Shown here: piece by piece, positions 35,347 to 43,606 of the stretch | How the letters are laid out: each line of letters begins with the position of its first letter | How positions within the stretch are numbered: position 1 is the first letter of the stretch | Origin: Methylocaldum sp002005105 | Lineage (GTDB): Bacteria; Pseudomonadota; Gammaproteobacteria; Methylococcales; Methylococcaceae | Length of the DNA stretch: 64,000 nucleotides | Direction of reading: 5' to 3' | Assembly: GCF_051027545.1 (NCBI RefSeq) | Contig: NZ_CP194902.1 | Location: 3,658,001 to 3,722,000, forward strand | The notes under the pieces: generated by a model | Databases searched by the model: none | Told to the model about the DNA's origin: nothing | The model's input: only the letters and a program-made list of their open reading frames with translations | Translations under genes and position numbers: made by a program

Positions 35347-35423
35347 CGGGGTATAGCGCAGTCTGGTAGCGCGTCTGCTTTGGGAGCAGAATGTCGGGGG
35401 TTCGAATCCCTCTACCCCGACCA
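35347..35423 (+). tRNA. tRNA-Pro (anticodon TGG)
   Basis: A 77-nt cloverleaf with encoded CCA. The anticodon loop is TTTGGGA between TCTGC and GCAGA; the T-loop is TTCGAAT. First of four tandem tRNA genes. Confidence 0.97.
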
Positions 35424-35424
35424 A

Positions 35425-35501
35425 GCGCTTGTAGCTCAGCCGGATAGAGCATCGGCCTTCTAAGCCGAGGGTCGCAGGTTCGAGTCCTGCCAAGCGCGCC
35501 A
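35425..35501 (+). tRNA. tRNA-Arg (anticodon TCT)
   Basis: A 77-nt cloverleaf with encoded CCA. The anticodon loop is CTTCTAA between TCGGC and GCCGA. It starts one base after tRNA-Pro, so processing must separate them closely. Confidence 0.97.
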
Positions 35502-35521
35502 TCTATTTGTAATTTTCCGAC

Positions 35522-35598
35522 GGTGGCCGTAGCTCAGTTGGTAGAGCCCCGGATTGTGATTCCGGTTGTCGTGGGTTCGAGCCCCATCGGTCACCCCA
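35522..35598 (+). tRNA. tRNA-His (anticodon GTG)
   Basis: A cloverleaf with the extra 5' G (position -1) that histidyl-tRNA synthetase needs, and encoded CCA. The anticodon loop has TTGTGAT between matching arms. Confidence 0.97.
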
Positions 35599-35625
35599 CT
35601 TCTAGCTCGTCAAGCACTCCATATC

Positions 35626-35701
35626 GGGCCATTAGCTCAGCTGGTAGAGCAGCGGACTCTTAATCCGTTTGTCGTAGGTTCGATCCCTACATGGCCCACC
35701 A
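35626..35701 (+). tRNA. tRNA-Lys (anticodon CTT)
   Basis: A 76-nt cloverleaf with encoded CCA. The anticodon loop is CTCTTAA, reading AAG codons. A separate tRNA-Lys(TTT) is expected elsewhere in the genome. Confidence 0.96.
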
Positions 35702-35709
35702 ATTAAAAC

Positions 35710-35740
35710 AAAGGCTTGCAGTAATGCAGGCCTTTTTGTT
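35710..35740 (+). terminator. Terminator of the tRNA operon
   Basis: AAAGGCTTGCA-GTAA-TGCAGGCCTTT forms an 11-bp stem with one G-T pair and is followed by a T-rich run. Confidence 0.9.
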
Positions 35741-35996
35741 TTCGGGTTTTCAAAAATTCCCAAAACTCATCTCTTGTCGGAATTTAACCGGGCCTCATTT
35801 TTGAAACCTCTCCGCCGTGTCCTACCGGTAATTTGGAGCATCTCCAGCTTTAGGAGCAAGGTTTTCCTGATCTATCCCAATCCAGGCATTGTTCGAAATT
35901 GCCGAGAGTCACATTCGAATTTCGATAGTACGAACTGTTGTAGGCATGCTGAATCTCCGCTAATCTCACGCTGTTAAGGTAACGGAGTTTATAGCT

Positions 35997-36233
35997 ATGG
36001 CCCCCATGAAATGTCCCGCGTGCGACTCGGAGATTCCCGATCAAGCCAATGCTTGTCCACATTGCGGGCGGGCTTTAAAAGCAGCTCCAATACGCAGCTT
36101 GAGCGGAAAATTGCAGGCGATCGGCACCATTCTGGTTGCAGTCAGCATTCTTGCGATGATGGCCGGTACCTGGTGGGGAGCCGCGTTGCTGTTTCCTGGC
36201 GCGGCTTTTTTCATAATCGGTCGGGTGTTGTAG
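35997..36233 (+). CDS. Zinc-ribbon membrane microprotein
   Basis: A protein of 78 residues. The N-terminal double CxxC zinc ribbon (CPACD at 6-10 and CPHCG at 21-25) is followed by a basic hinge and one or two hydrophobic helices (about 42-76). Topology suggests a cytosolic ribbon anchored in the inner membrane. ACGGAG lies before the ATG. A second protein of similar plan is at 53828-54121. No function is known. Confidence 0.75.
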   Translation: MAPMKCPACDSEIPDQANACPHCGRALKAAPIRSLSGKLQAIGTILVAVSILAMMAGTWWGAALLFPGAAFFIIGRVL

Positions 36234-36527
36234 TCCATTCCTTTTCGACGCTCCCTTGACACACGATCGCTACGCGTCAGCCTCCATGAATAGGCGTCCA
36301 GGAACCGGTGAGTGGTCGTGAATTTTCTCAGTGGTCGGTCGAGAGCGGCATGAGAGTAATCGCTCCGAGCCATAAGCTGAGGAGCCTAAGCTCTCCAATT
36401 TACGCACACGCTTAGCTACCGCTCTCGTACGGTGATGATGACAAATTGCGCTTGACGAGCGGCATGCTCCGGAAATGCGGGCTCCGATGGTGTAATTTCA
36501 GTCGGACTATCTAAAACCCAAAACCCA

Positions 36528-36893
36528 TCATTCAACACCTGCTTCTTCGGCCATAGCCTGACAGGCGTCAGCACAGCTTCGGCAAGTTTGCGCGCATGCC
36601 TGCATTTGGGGGTCATTCTCGAATTGCTCACAACTGTCCCCGCACTGTTCGCATGTTTCTGCGCAGACTTCGCAGGTTAACGTGTGAAGCTCTGAACCGC
36701 GGAGCATGAAGTTCGCACTGGTTTGGCAAATTTCGGCACAATCCAGGAGGAGTCGAATATGATCGGCTTCCGCATGCGGCCCTCCTTTTTCCAGACAGTG
36801 GGTTACCGTTTCCAGGCATATAGAATGGCAATCCAGACACTGCTCGATACATGCTTGCATGGAGCCAGTTGAAGATGCTTCTTGAGTCAGCAT
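36528..36893 (-). CDS. Cys-rich four-helix bundle copper-binding protein (DUF326, Csp3-like)
   Basis: A protein of 121 residues from the ATG at 36893, which has GAGAGG upstream. An in-frame TTG at 36908 is less likely. It has 16 cysteines, mostly in CxxxC or CxxC steps along predicted helices (for example ACIEQCLDCHSIC and CEVCAETCEQCGDSC). This is the pattern of copper storage proteins whose helix bundle is filled with Cu(I). No signal peptide, so it resembles cytosolic Csp3. In a methanotroph it could buffer copper for methane monooxygenase. Copper binding is inferred from the family. Confidence 0.88.
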   Translation of the reverse strand: MLTQEASSTGSMQACIEQCLDCHSICLETVTHCLEKGGPHAEADHIRLLLDCAEICQTSANFMLRGSELHTLTCEVCAETCEQCGDSCEQFENDPQMQACAQTCRSCADACQAMAEEAGVE

Positions 36894-37194
36894 ATCGGCA
36901 CCTCTCAAACTTCGAGTTAACGGTGTAGTTCAAAATAGGATGCTGCCATGAGATTCACTTTTGAATAGGTAAGAGTACGCAAGCTGCCGTCTCGGTCTTC
37001 AAATGGTCAAAAGACACGCCTTAAAGCCTGAACTAGCGATTTTTCGAAGGCTCTAATTGACAACATAAGCTTTTCTCGGACTAGCAGTGCGAAATGAAAA
37101 ATACCGCGCTGCCGCCTTTCAGAGAGGCAATATTTTATGTCCGAGGATAAGTAAGGTAGCGAGTGTTTTATCCTGATATTGAAGGAGATGTGTC

Positions 37195-37611
37195 ATGGTT
37201 CAGACTTTCGCGAAAGTGTTTGGCATTGTGTACCTGATAATCGGTATTCTTGGCTTTATCCCGGGCCTTGTACAGCCGATAGTAGGAGGTCCTCCATTGG
37301 CTATAGAAGCTGGCTACGGCAGATTGTTTGGCCTCTTTCCGGTTAATCTGATTCACAACTTGGTACATATCGGCGTTGGAGTCTGGGGTATTCTTGCCGC
37401 CCGGAGTATTCCTAGGGCCGTGACCTTCGCGCGAGCCAATGCGATCCTCTTCGGTGTGTTATTCCTGTTGGGGATTATTCCGGCAACGAACACACTGTTC
37501 GGGTTGGCTCCAATATACGGTATCGACGCCTGGTTGCACCTATTGAGCGCAGCGGTAGCCGCGTATTTTGGATTTGCCGGTGCAGCACGGGTACATGCTT
37601 GGCATACGTGA
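37195..37611 (+). CDS. DUF4383 family membrane protein
   Basis: A protein of 138 residues with four hydrophobic segments (about 5-27, 48-70, 80-98 and 108-132). The pattern of an N-terminal FAKVFGIVYLIIGILGFIPG and a later NLIHNLVHIGVGVWGILAA matches DUF4383. GAAGGAG precedes the ATG. Function is unknown. It converges on the USP gene with a strong shared terminator. Confidence 0.85.
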   Translation: MVQTFAKVFGIVYLIIGILGFIPGLVQPIVGGPPLAIEAGYGRLFGLFPVNLIHNLVHIGVGVWGILAARSIPRAVTFARANAILFGVLFLLGIIPATNTLFGLAPIYGIDAWLHLLSAAVAAYFGFAGAARVHAWHT

Positions 37612-37647
37612 AGCTTGGATAGTGAATCGTAACGGGCAATCACTGAA

Positions 37648-37680
37648 CGAGCGGTCGCGAAATGGAATCGCGACCGCTCG
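37648..37680. terminator. Bidirectional terminator between DUF4383 and USP genes
   Basis: CGAGCGGTCGCGA-AATGGAA-TCGCGACCGCTCG has perfect 13-bp arms between two convergent genes. T-tracts are weak, so termination efficiency is uncertain. Confidence 0.75.
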
Positions 37681-37716
37681 TAATTTGCATCTTTATACTA
37701 CCGGCATAGCCGCGAT

Positions 37717-38478
37717 TCAAACCAGGACGACGGGGCAAGCGACGATCTCCGAAATGGCTTTGCTGAAATCGCCGTTTTGACGTTTGACTACCAATAAGCG
37801 GCAGCCAGTGCGCTGCATCGAACGCAGTAAATTTGGAGCATCAAGCGGGCGGACGGAAACAAACTGCGCGGCTGCGCTTTGAACACAGCTTTCCAACGCC
37901 AACCTTTTTAATGCCTCGGATTCGGCCTCAGTCTCTGCCGGAAGGGCAACATTAAGTCGGCTTGATTCGAGCTCGGCCAACTCGACAGCCATCCGTAAGG
38001 CGCGCTTAGCTTCCATAGATCCGTCGAATACAACCCAGATAGGGAATGTAGAGATCTTCTTCTTAACGCCGCTTTTATACGGCTCGGTTCTCTTGGGAAG
38101 GAAAACGACGTCAACCTGCTCGATCTGTGACATGACGGCGGAAACGAGATGTCCGCGCACTGTCCGGAAACTTACGTCAATTCGCAGGCGTTGATTCAGC
38201 CGGTACAACGTTTGCTGAATTTGTTCGGTGCTGGAGCGCAGGGTGCGCATCAGGCGTGGCAAATCGACTTTACGCTCGGCCGCGCAGATGCGATCAATCT
38301 CTATCGCGAACGGAAGCTCGGCCAAATTGATTAAGTTCGTCTCTTCCACATAAACTGCAATCAACTGCGCCTGCTTTCGTGCGGCGAGATGCGCCGCCAA
38401 TTCGAGAATACCGATATCATGGCGCAGCACGTTCAAAGCAACCACGACTCGTTCGGAGATGGGAGCGTCTTCAGCCAT
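37717..38478 (-). CDS. Universal stress protein family, tandem-domain
   Basis: A protein of 253 residues. The first USP-like half (about 8-135) starts RVVVALNVLRHDIGILELAAHLAARKQA-like (shown in part: VVVALNVLRHDIGILE). The second half (about 142-253) starts WVVFDGSMEAKRALRMA. The glycine-rich ATP loop (GxxGxxG) of ATP-binding USPs is not evident. Its start overlaps the end of the Lon-like gene by 8 bp, so it is translated from the same mRNA. A stress role is inferred. Confidence 0.85.
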   Translation of the reverse strand: MAEDAPISERVVVALNVLRHDIGILELAAHLAARKQAQLIAVYVEETNLINLAELPFAIEIDRICAAERKVDLPRLMRTLRSSTEQIQQTLYRLNQRLRIDVSFRTVRGHLVSAVMSQIEQVDVVFLPKRTEPYKSGVKKKISTFPIWVVFDGSMEAKRALRMAVELAELESSRLNVALPAETEAESEALKRLALESCVQSAAAQFVSVRPLDAPNLLRSMQRTGCRLLVVKRQNGDFSKAISEIVACPVVLV

Positions 38479-40897
38479 AGCTTTGATTCTCTCCGGCTCT
38501 TTCTTGACTCCTGAACTCCTTCTGGATATCGATCCACTCCCTGAGGCGTTGTTCGATACGCCCGTTAATGCTATCTGGCGGGAATGCGCCTGTCACGTCA
38601 CGTTCGCCGGCCGGCTTATCCATGAGCAGCTCTAAAGCCTGATCTACCGTGTCCACCGCGTAGACGTGAAATTTGCCCGATTCCGCGGCTTTGACTACAT
38701 CCTGCCGCAGCATGAGGTGTTTGACGTTGGCACGGGGAATGATCACTCCCTGTTTTCCGCTTAGGCCAATCGAGGCGCAAATGTCAAAAAAGCCTTCGAT
38801 CTTTTCGTTGACCCCGCCAATAGGTTGAACTTGTCCATTTTGATTGACCGAACCGGTTACCGCCAGCGACTGGCGAATCGGTAAATCGGCCAGTGACGAT
38901 AAAATCGCACTGAGTTCCGCCAAGGACGCACTGTCGCCCTCGACCTGGCCGTAGGATTGTTCGAAGACGAGGCTGGCGGTCACTGAAAACGGCCGGGTCT
39001 TAGCATAACGATGTGCTAGGAAACCGGACAAAATCATCACACCTTTGCTGTGAATGGCGCCGCCCAGTTCGCTTTCCCGCTCGATGTCAAGAATTTTGCC
39101 GCTGCCCAACCGAGTGGTGGCGGTAATGCGGGACGGCTGGCCGAATGAAAAATCACCCAAGCTGATTACGGACAAGCCGTTGACCTGGCCAACCACCGCG
39201 CCTTCAGTGTCGATGAAAATCGTTCCGCGTCGAATGTTTTCATAAACTCGCTCGCGGAGCCGGTCAGCCCTACGGATCTGGTGATCGATGGCGGCCTGCA
39301 CGTCGTCCCGAGTGATGATCGCGCGCTGTACCTGTGCCGCCCAGTGGTCGGCTTCCTTGAGAAGATCGTCCAGGCTGCGCAAATGGGTGGATAATTTCTC
39401 CGAATCTTCCACCAAGCGAGCCGCATGTTCCACTACCCGGATTACCGCTTCCTTGTCCAGCGGGCGCAACTGGTTTCTCCGCGCCAGGCTGGCGATAAGC
39501 CGAGCGTATAGTGCATTGCCGTCGGCATCTCGATCGATCGTTTCTTCGAAATCCGCCGAAACTTTGAAAAGCTCGCGAAATTCAGGATCGTAAACATTGA
39601 GCAAATAATAAAGAACGCGATCCCCGATCAAAATGATCTTGATATCCAGCGGAATCGGTTCCGGCTCCAGGCTCGAGGTACTGATTACGCTTAGCGCACG
39701 CTCCAAAGATTCGATACGGATTTCGCGCGACTGAAGAATGCGTTTCAGGCTGTCCCAAGCGAACGGCTGCATCAGCACTTTGCGAGCGTCCAGGATCAAA
39801 TAGCCGCCGTTGGCGATATGCAAGGCGCCTGGTTTGATCATTGTGAAATCGGTGACCAGAGCGCCCATGTAGGCTTGGTATTCAACCCGTCCCACCAGAT
39901 TGTTGTGACTCGGCAAGCTCTCGAAGACGACTGGGGCATATTTGCACTCGCTATTGTCGACCAATAGGTTCACCTTATAGCGCAGAAAAGGACTTGGCCG
40001 CGGCGCATGCCCGATCAACGTCGCTATGCCACCTTCCTGCTTCGGGAAAAAATCTTCCGCGTGATCGATGATTTCCCGTTGAGCTTCATTCAGATACTGA
40101 ACGACTCCGGGAATGGCTTCGTAACGGGCTTTCAAATCGTCCATCAAATGGTTGACGGCAAACTCGGCAATTTCTCGATTCAGCGTTTTCAGCTTTTCCT
40201 TTGCTTCCTTGCGCCACACCGGAAATTGCTTCAACAGCTTTTGCAACTGCTGACGCAAATCCGTTACCGCCTCCTGAATCTGTTCCTGCTGATGCTCCGA
40301 AAGCTTTTGAAATTGCTCGGGTCCGAGCACTTCGCCTTTTTCGTCCACCGGAGCAAACGCAAATCCGGTAGGCGTTTCGATTAAAGCGATGCCGTGCTGC
40401 AAAGATTTTCGGCGTAACTCATTTAGAGCATTGATCTCGCGCTCCTTCGCTTCCTCCTCGATTTCTTCTGCGCGACCGCGGTATTCTTCACCCTCGAACG
40501 TCGCCGGAATGACGGTACTGAGTTCCTCGATGACTTGCTCCATGTCCCGGGCGAAGCGGCGCCCCTGACCGGCCGGCAATCTCAAGGCCTTGGGCTTCGA
40601 AGCTTCGCCGAAGTTGTTGACGTAGCACCAGTCGTCGGGTACCGGCCGGTTTTCAGCTTCGCGGCCGACGATTTCCTTAACCGCCGCCAGCTTCCCGGAT
40701 CCGCTCGGACCTAGAGCGAAAATGTTGTAGCCCTTCTGGACGATGGAAATGCCGAACTGAATTGCATCCAGCGCTCGCTCTTGGCCTATCACGACACCGA
40801 TATCGGCCAACTCGTCAGTGGTGGAGAAGTCGAATTCCTGTGGATCGCACGCTTTGTAGAGAACGCTCGCTGGAAGAGACTGTCGGTAGTAGCCCAT
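38471..40897 (-). CDS. LonB-like ATP-dependent protease (AAA plus S16 peptidase domain)
   Basis: Soluble protease of 808 residues from the ATG at 40897 (MGYYRQSLPASVLY). A GTG-initiated frame to 40966 is less likely. An N-terminal domain with Walker A LGPSGSGKLAAV is interrupted by a coiled-coil insert (about 160-260). The AAA region runs to about 540, and a C-terminal Lon S16 domain has the Ser-Lys dyad in EGDSASLAELSA and VNEKIEGFF. This is the AAA_32/Lon_C group found in many proteobacteria beside classical Lon. The USP gene overlaps its 3' end, which suggests a stress operon. Confidence 0.9.
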   Translation of the reverse strand: MGYYRQSLPASVLYKACDPQEFDFSTTDELADIGVVIGQERALDAIQFGISIVQKGYNIFALGPSGSGKLAAVKEIVGREAENRPVPDDWCYVNNFGEASKPKALRLPAGQGRRFARDMEQVIEELSTVIPATFEGEEYRGRAEEIEEEAKEREINALNELRRKSLQHGIALIETPTGFAFAPVDEKGEVLGPEQFQKLSEHQQEQIQEAVTDLRQQLQKLLKQFPVWRKEAKEKLKTLNREIAEFAVNHLMDDLKARYEAIPGVVQYLNEAQREIIDHAEDFFPKQEGGIATLIGHAPRPSPFLRYKVNLLVDNSECKYAPVVFESLPSHNNLVGRVEYQAYMGALVTDFTMIKPGALHIANGGYLILDARKVLMQPFAWDSLKRILQSREIRIESLERALSVISTSSLEPEPIPLDIKIILIGDRVLYYLLNVYDPEFRELFKVSADFEETIDRDADGNALYARLIASLARRNQLRPLDKEAVIRVVEHAARLVEDSEKLSTHLRSLDDLLKEADHWAAQVQRAIITRDDVQAAIDHQIRRADRLRERVYENIRRGTIFIDTEGAVVGQVNGLSVISLGDFSFGQPSRITATTRLGSGKILDIERESELGGAIHSKGVMILSGFLAHRYAKTRPFSVTASLVFEQSYGQVEGDSASLAELSAILSSLADLPIRQSLAVTGSVNQNGQVQPIGGVNEKIEGFFDICASIGLSGKQGVIIPRANVKHLMLRQDVVKAAESGKFHVYAVDTVDQALELLMDKPAGERDVTGAFPPDSINGRIEQRLREWIDIQKEFRSQERAGENQSYG

Positions 40898-41328
40898 AGA
40901 ATTACTCAACTCTTCAAAAGGATGGTCGAAAAAATAGTCGGATATTTCAATAAGGCCGGCAATCACTCATGGCTCAGCATGAATCCGAGATGATTTAAAT
41001 GCCGATTTTTCCAACTGATTCCGGAAAGCTAGAATTCTCGAACAAAGATCAGCATGGAACTCACAAAATAGTTAGGACTGGATGGCGTCAATTAATTCCC
41101 GAATTTGACAAGCCGATTCCGAGGACATTTTCATCAATCATAATGTAGTGCGACGAATGATAATGAAGATTCTGACATCCAATGACAGGCCTGATCTTCC
41201 GCTCTACATGTAGCGAATATACTTTAGGTCGAGTTTTCAGACTGATTTAAATGGCGATTAAACGGTATTGATGACAAAAAACGCGCCAATCGCCATAATT
41301 CGCCCCTTTTGGTTGCCGCTTCCGAATT
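40898..41328. other. 431-bp divergent region between lon-like gene and rdgC
   Basis: No gene is seen. A 17-base direct repeat with one mismatch, TGATTTAAATGCCGATT at 40991-41007 and TGATTTAAATGGCGATT at 41243-41259, lies towards the two ends. It might be a shared control site. No convincing heat-shock promoter was recognised. Confidence 0.45.
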
Positions 41329-42255
41329 ATGTGGTTTAAGAACTTATCTTTATTACGTTTTACAGAACCTTTCGATCTTGACGTCGCAGAGTTCGAGCAA
41401 AAGCTCGATCAACGCCGCTTTCGTCCTTGCGGGAGTCTAGAGCCCGTCAGTTACGGCTGGTGCGCACCGCTCGGCAAGGATACTTTTCCCCTGGTCCACG
41501 TCACCAACGGATTTGCGATGGTGTGTGTTCAAAAGGAGGAAAAAATCGTTCCTGCCTCGGTAGTTAACGAAATCCTCTCGGAGCGGGTAGCCGAAGTCGA
41601 AGACCGGCAAGGCCGGCCGATGCGACGGAAAGAGCGGGACGCGCTACGCGATGAGGTGATGCAGGATTTACTGCCTCGCGCCTTTAGCCACAGCCGGCGC
41701 ACCTATGCCTACATTGACCCGAAGGGCGGCTGGCTTGTTGCAGATAGCGCCAGCGCTAAGAAAACCGAGGAAATTGCTTCGCTGCTGCGTCAGTGTCTTG
41801 GTTCTTTGCCAGTGGTTCCTCCTGCGACCCGTGAGCGGCCCAGTGCTATCATGACCCACTGGGTTATGGATGCCGACTTGCCGTCGGATATCACTCTGGA
41901 AAGCGAATGCGAGTTGCGATCTCCGGAAGAAGACGGCGGTATCGTGCGCTGCCGCCGCCACGATCTGAGCGCACCGGAGATTCAAAATCACATTGAGGCC
42001 GGTAAAGAGGTCATCAAATTGGCTATCACTTGGAATGACCGTCTAAGCTTTGTTCTCGACGAGGCGTTTGGCATCAAGAAACTCCGTTTTCTGGACCTGG
42101 TACAGGAAGAGGCGGCGGATATCGAAACGTCCGATCCGGTAGAACGCTTCGACGCGGATTTTGCAATCATGAGCCTCGAGTTAGCGACATTCTTGCCACG
42201 CTTCATCGAGCTCTTTGGCGGCGAAAACCTTCAAACGAAACAACCTGTGGTGTAG
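41329..42255 (+). CDS. rdgC: Recombination-associated protein RdgC
   Basis: Ring-forming DNA-binding protein that limits RecA activity and is needed in recombination mutants. It has 308 residues, starting MWFKNLSLLRFTEPF, and contains the typical block GKDTFPLVHVTNGFAMVCVQ. The length equals E. coli RdgC (303). It is followed by the transpeptidase gene after 10 bp; whether they share a transcript is not shown. Confidence 0.95.
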   Translation: MWFKNLSLLRFTEPFDLDVAEFEQKLDQRRFRPCGSLEPVSYGWCAPLGKDTFPLVHVTNGFAMVCVQKEEKIVPASVVNEILSERVAEVEDRQGRPMRRKERDALRDEVMQDLLPRAFSHSRRTYAYIDPKGGWLVADSASAKKTEEIASLLRQCLGSLPVVPPATRERPSAIMTHWVMDADLPSDITLESECELRSPEEDGGIVRCRRHDLSAPEIQNHIEAGKEVIKLAITWNDRLSFVLDEAFGIKKLRFLDLVQEEAADIETSDPVERFDADFAIMSLELATFLPRFIELFGGENLQTKQPVV

Positions 42256-42265
42256 GAAAAACGCA

Positions 42266-43267
42266 ATGTTGCTGAAAACAATCGAATTGGCGCGCATCAA
42301 GAGACGGGGGGCGGCCTGGCTAGCGATCGCGCTCATGCTTGCTGCCCCGCTCAATTCTACAGCGGAGGTGTTCGCACTTCCGACGGACGGTAGCGATCTA
42401 ATCGGCGAGATTCGGTATACGAAGGCGAAGCATGAAGATACGCTCATCGATATTGCGCGGGAGTTCAGCGTCGGTCAGGACGAAATCGTCATGGCCAATC
42501 CGACCGTCGACCGCTGGTTGCCTGGTGACGGTAAGGATGTATTGATCCCACGCCAATTTATCCTTCCCGATGCGCCACGTTCCGGCGTTGTCATCAATAT
42601 TCCGGAAATGCGCCTTTACTACTATCCGGCTCAGCGGAAAGCGAAAGCGACACAAGTCGTTAGCTATCCGGTGAGCATCGGCCGAATGGATTGGCGCACT
42701 CCCTTGGGCGCCACCAAAATCGCGCAGAAAGTAAAGGACCCGGTTTGGGTACCTCCGGAAACCATCAAGCAAGAACACGCCCGGGACGGGGATATTTTAC
42801 CGGACGTGGTCCCAGCGGGACCTCTGAATCCGCTCGGCCGCTTCGCCATGCGGCTTGGCGTTCCGGGCTACCTTATCCACGGCACCGGCACTGACAAGGC
42901 CTACGGCATCGGAATGCGAGTCACTCACGGATGCATTCGAATGTATCCAGAAGATATCGAGCGGCTTTTTCCGCTCGTCAATGTCGGTACCCCGGTCCAT
43001 CTGGTCAACCAGCCGGTCAAGCTGGGCTGGTCGGCAGGGATTTTATATATGGAAGTCCATCAGCCGTTGGACGAAGACCGCATGACTTACGAACAGTTGC
43101 TCGACTCGGCTATGGATTTGATTGAGAAGAAAACGAAGGGCCGCGAGATCATTCTCGATGGCGCAGCGCTAAAGCAAGCGCTGCAGCAGCCAACTGGTAT
43201 TCCGGTCGCTATCTCCAAACCGTCTGAGCCGATTCCGGAGCCGATTCAGACTTTGGGCGGCACGTAG
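42266..43267 (+). CDS. L,D-transpeptidase (YkuD family) with LysM-like domain
   Basis: Periplasmic cell-wall enzyme that makes 3-3 crosslinks or anchors lipoproteins. It has 333 residues from the ATG at 42266 with AGGA upstream. The signal peptide (about 13-35) ends near STAEV. A LysM-like segment (about 55-95, KAKHEDTLIDIAREFSVGQDEI and on) is followed by the YkuD domain with the catalytic His and Cys in HGTGTDK and VTHGCIRMYPEDIE. It resembles the ErfK/YbiS group. The last 22 bp overlap the 3' end of the convergent yggX gene. Confidence 0.93.
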   Translation: MLLKTIELARIKRRGAAWLAIALMLAAPLNSTAEVFALPTDGSDLIGEIRYTKAKHEDTLIDIAREFSVGQDEIVMANPTVDRWLPGDGKDVLIPRQFILPDAPRSGVVINIPEMRLYYYPAQRKAKATQVVSYPVSIGRMDWRTPLGATKIAQKVKDPVWVPPETIKQEHARDGDILPDVVPAGPLNPLGRFAMRLGVPGYLIHGTGTDKAYGIGMRVTHGCIRMYPEDIERLFPLVNVGTPVHLVNQPVKLGWSAGILYMEVHQPLDEDRMTYEQLLDSAMDLIEKKTKGREIILDGAALKQALQQPTGIPVAISKPSEPIPEPIQTLGGT

Positions 43268-43518
43268 CCTTCAGGCATCTGAGCTCCGCCGCCGAATAGA
43301 AATTTCTCGCGCTCCTTCGCCAGGAATCGTCGTGCTTCGGGCTCGAATGGTGTGAGCCGGTGCTCATTGATCAGCATGGTCTGGAGTTTGAGCCAATCCT
43401 GCCATGCCTGAGCGGAGATATGGTCGAAAATCCGCTGCCCTTCTACTCCAGGGAAGGGCGGTTTCTCCAAGCCTTCGGCCTCGACTCCCAAACGTGCACA
43501 TTTAACTCGTCGCGTCAT
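43246..43518 (-). CDS. yggX: Probable Fe(2+)-trafficking protein YggX
   Basis: A cytosolic protein of 90 residues linked to protection of Fe-S clusters against oxidation. It starts MTRRVKCARLGVEAEGLE, with the conserved Cys at 7, and contains FDHISAQAWQDWL. It follows mutY in the same direction, the standard mutY-yggX pair, which links DNA oxidation repair with iron handling. Confidence 0.96.
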   Translation of the reverse strand: MTRRVKCARLGVEAEGLEKPPFPGVEGQRIFDHISAQAWQDWLKLQTMLINEHRLTPFEPEARRFLAKEREKFLFGGGAQMPEGYVPPKV

Positions 43519-43606
43519 CAGTTACCTCGTAATGATCAGCACTATAGAAACCCAATTCGACTCGTTCCGCACCATCCGCGCCCATTGAATTCGCTTGAAT
43601 TCGCAG

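Noticed and set aside
35347..35701. tRNA cluster as a possible integration site
   Set aside because: No integrase, no repeated tRNA 3' end and no foreign genes next to the cluster.
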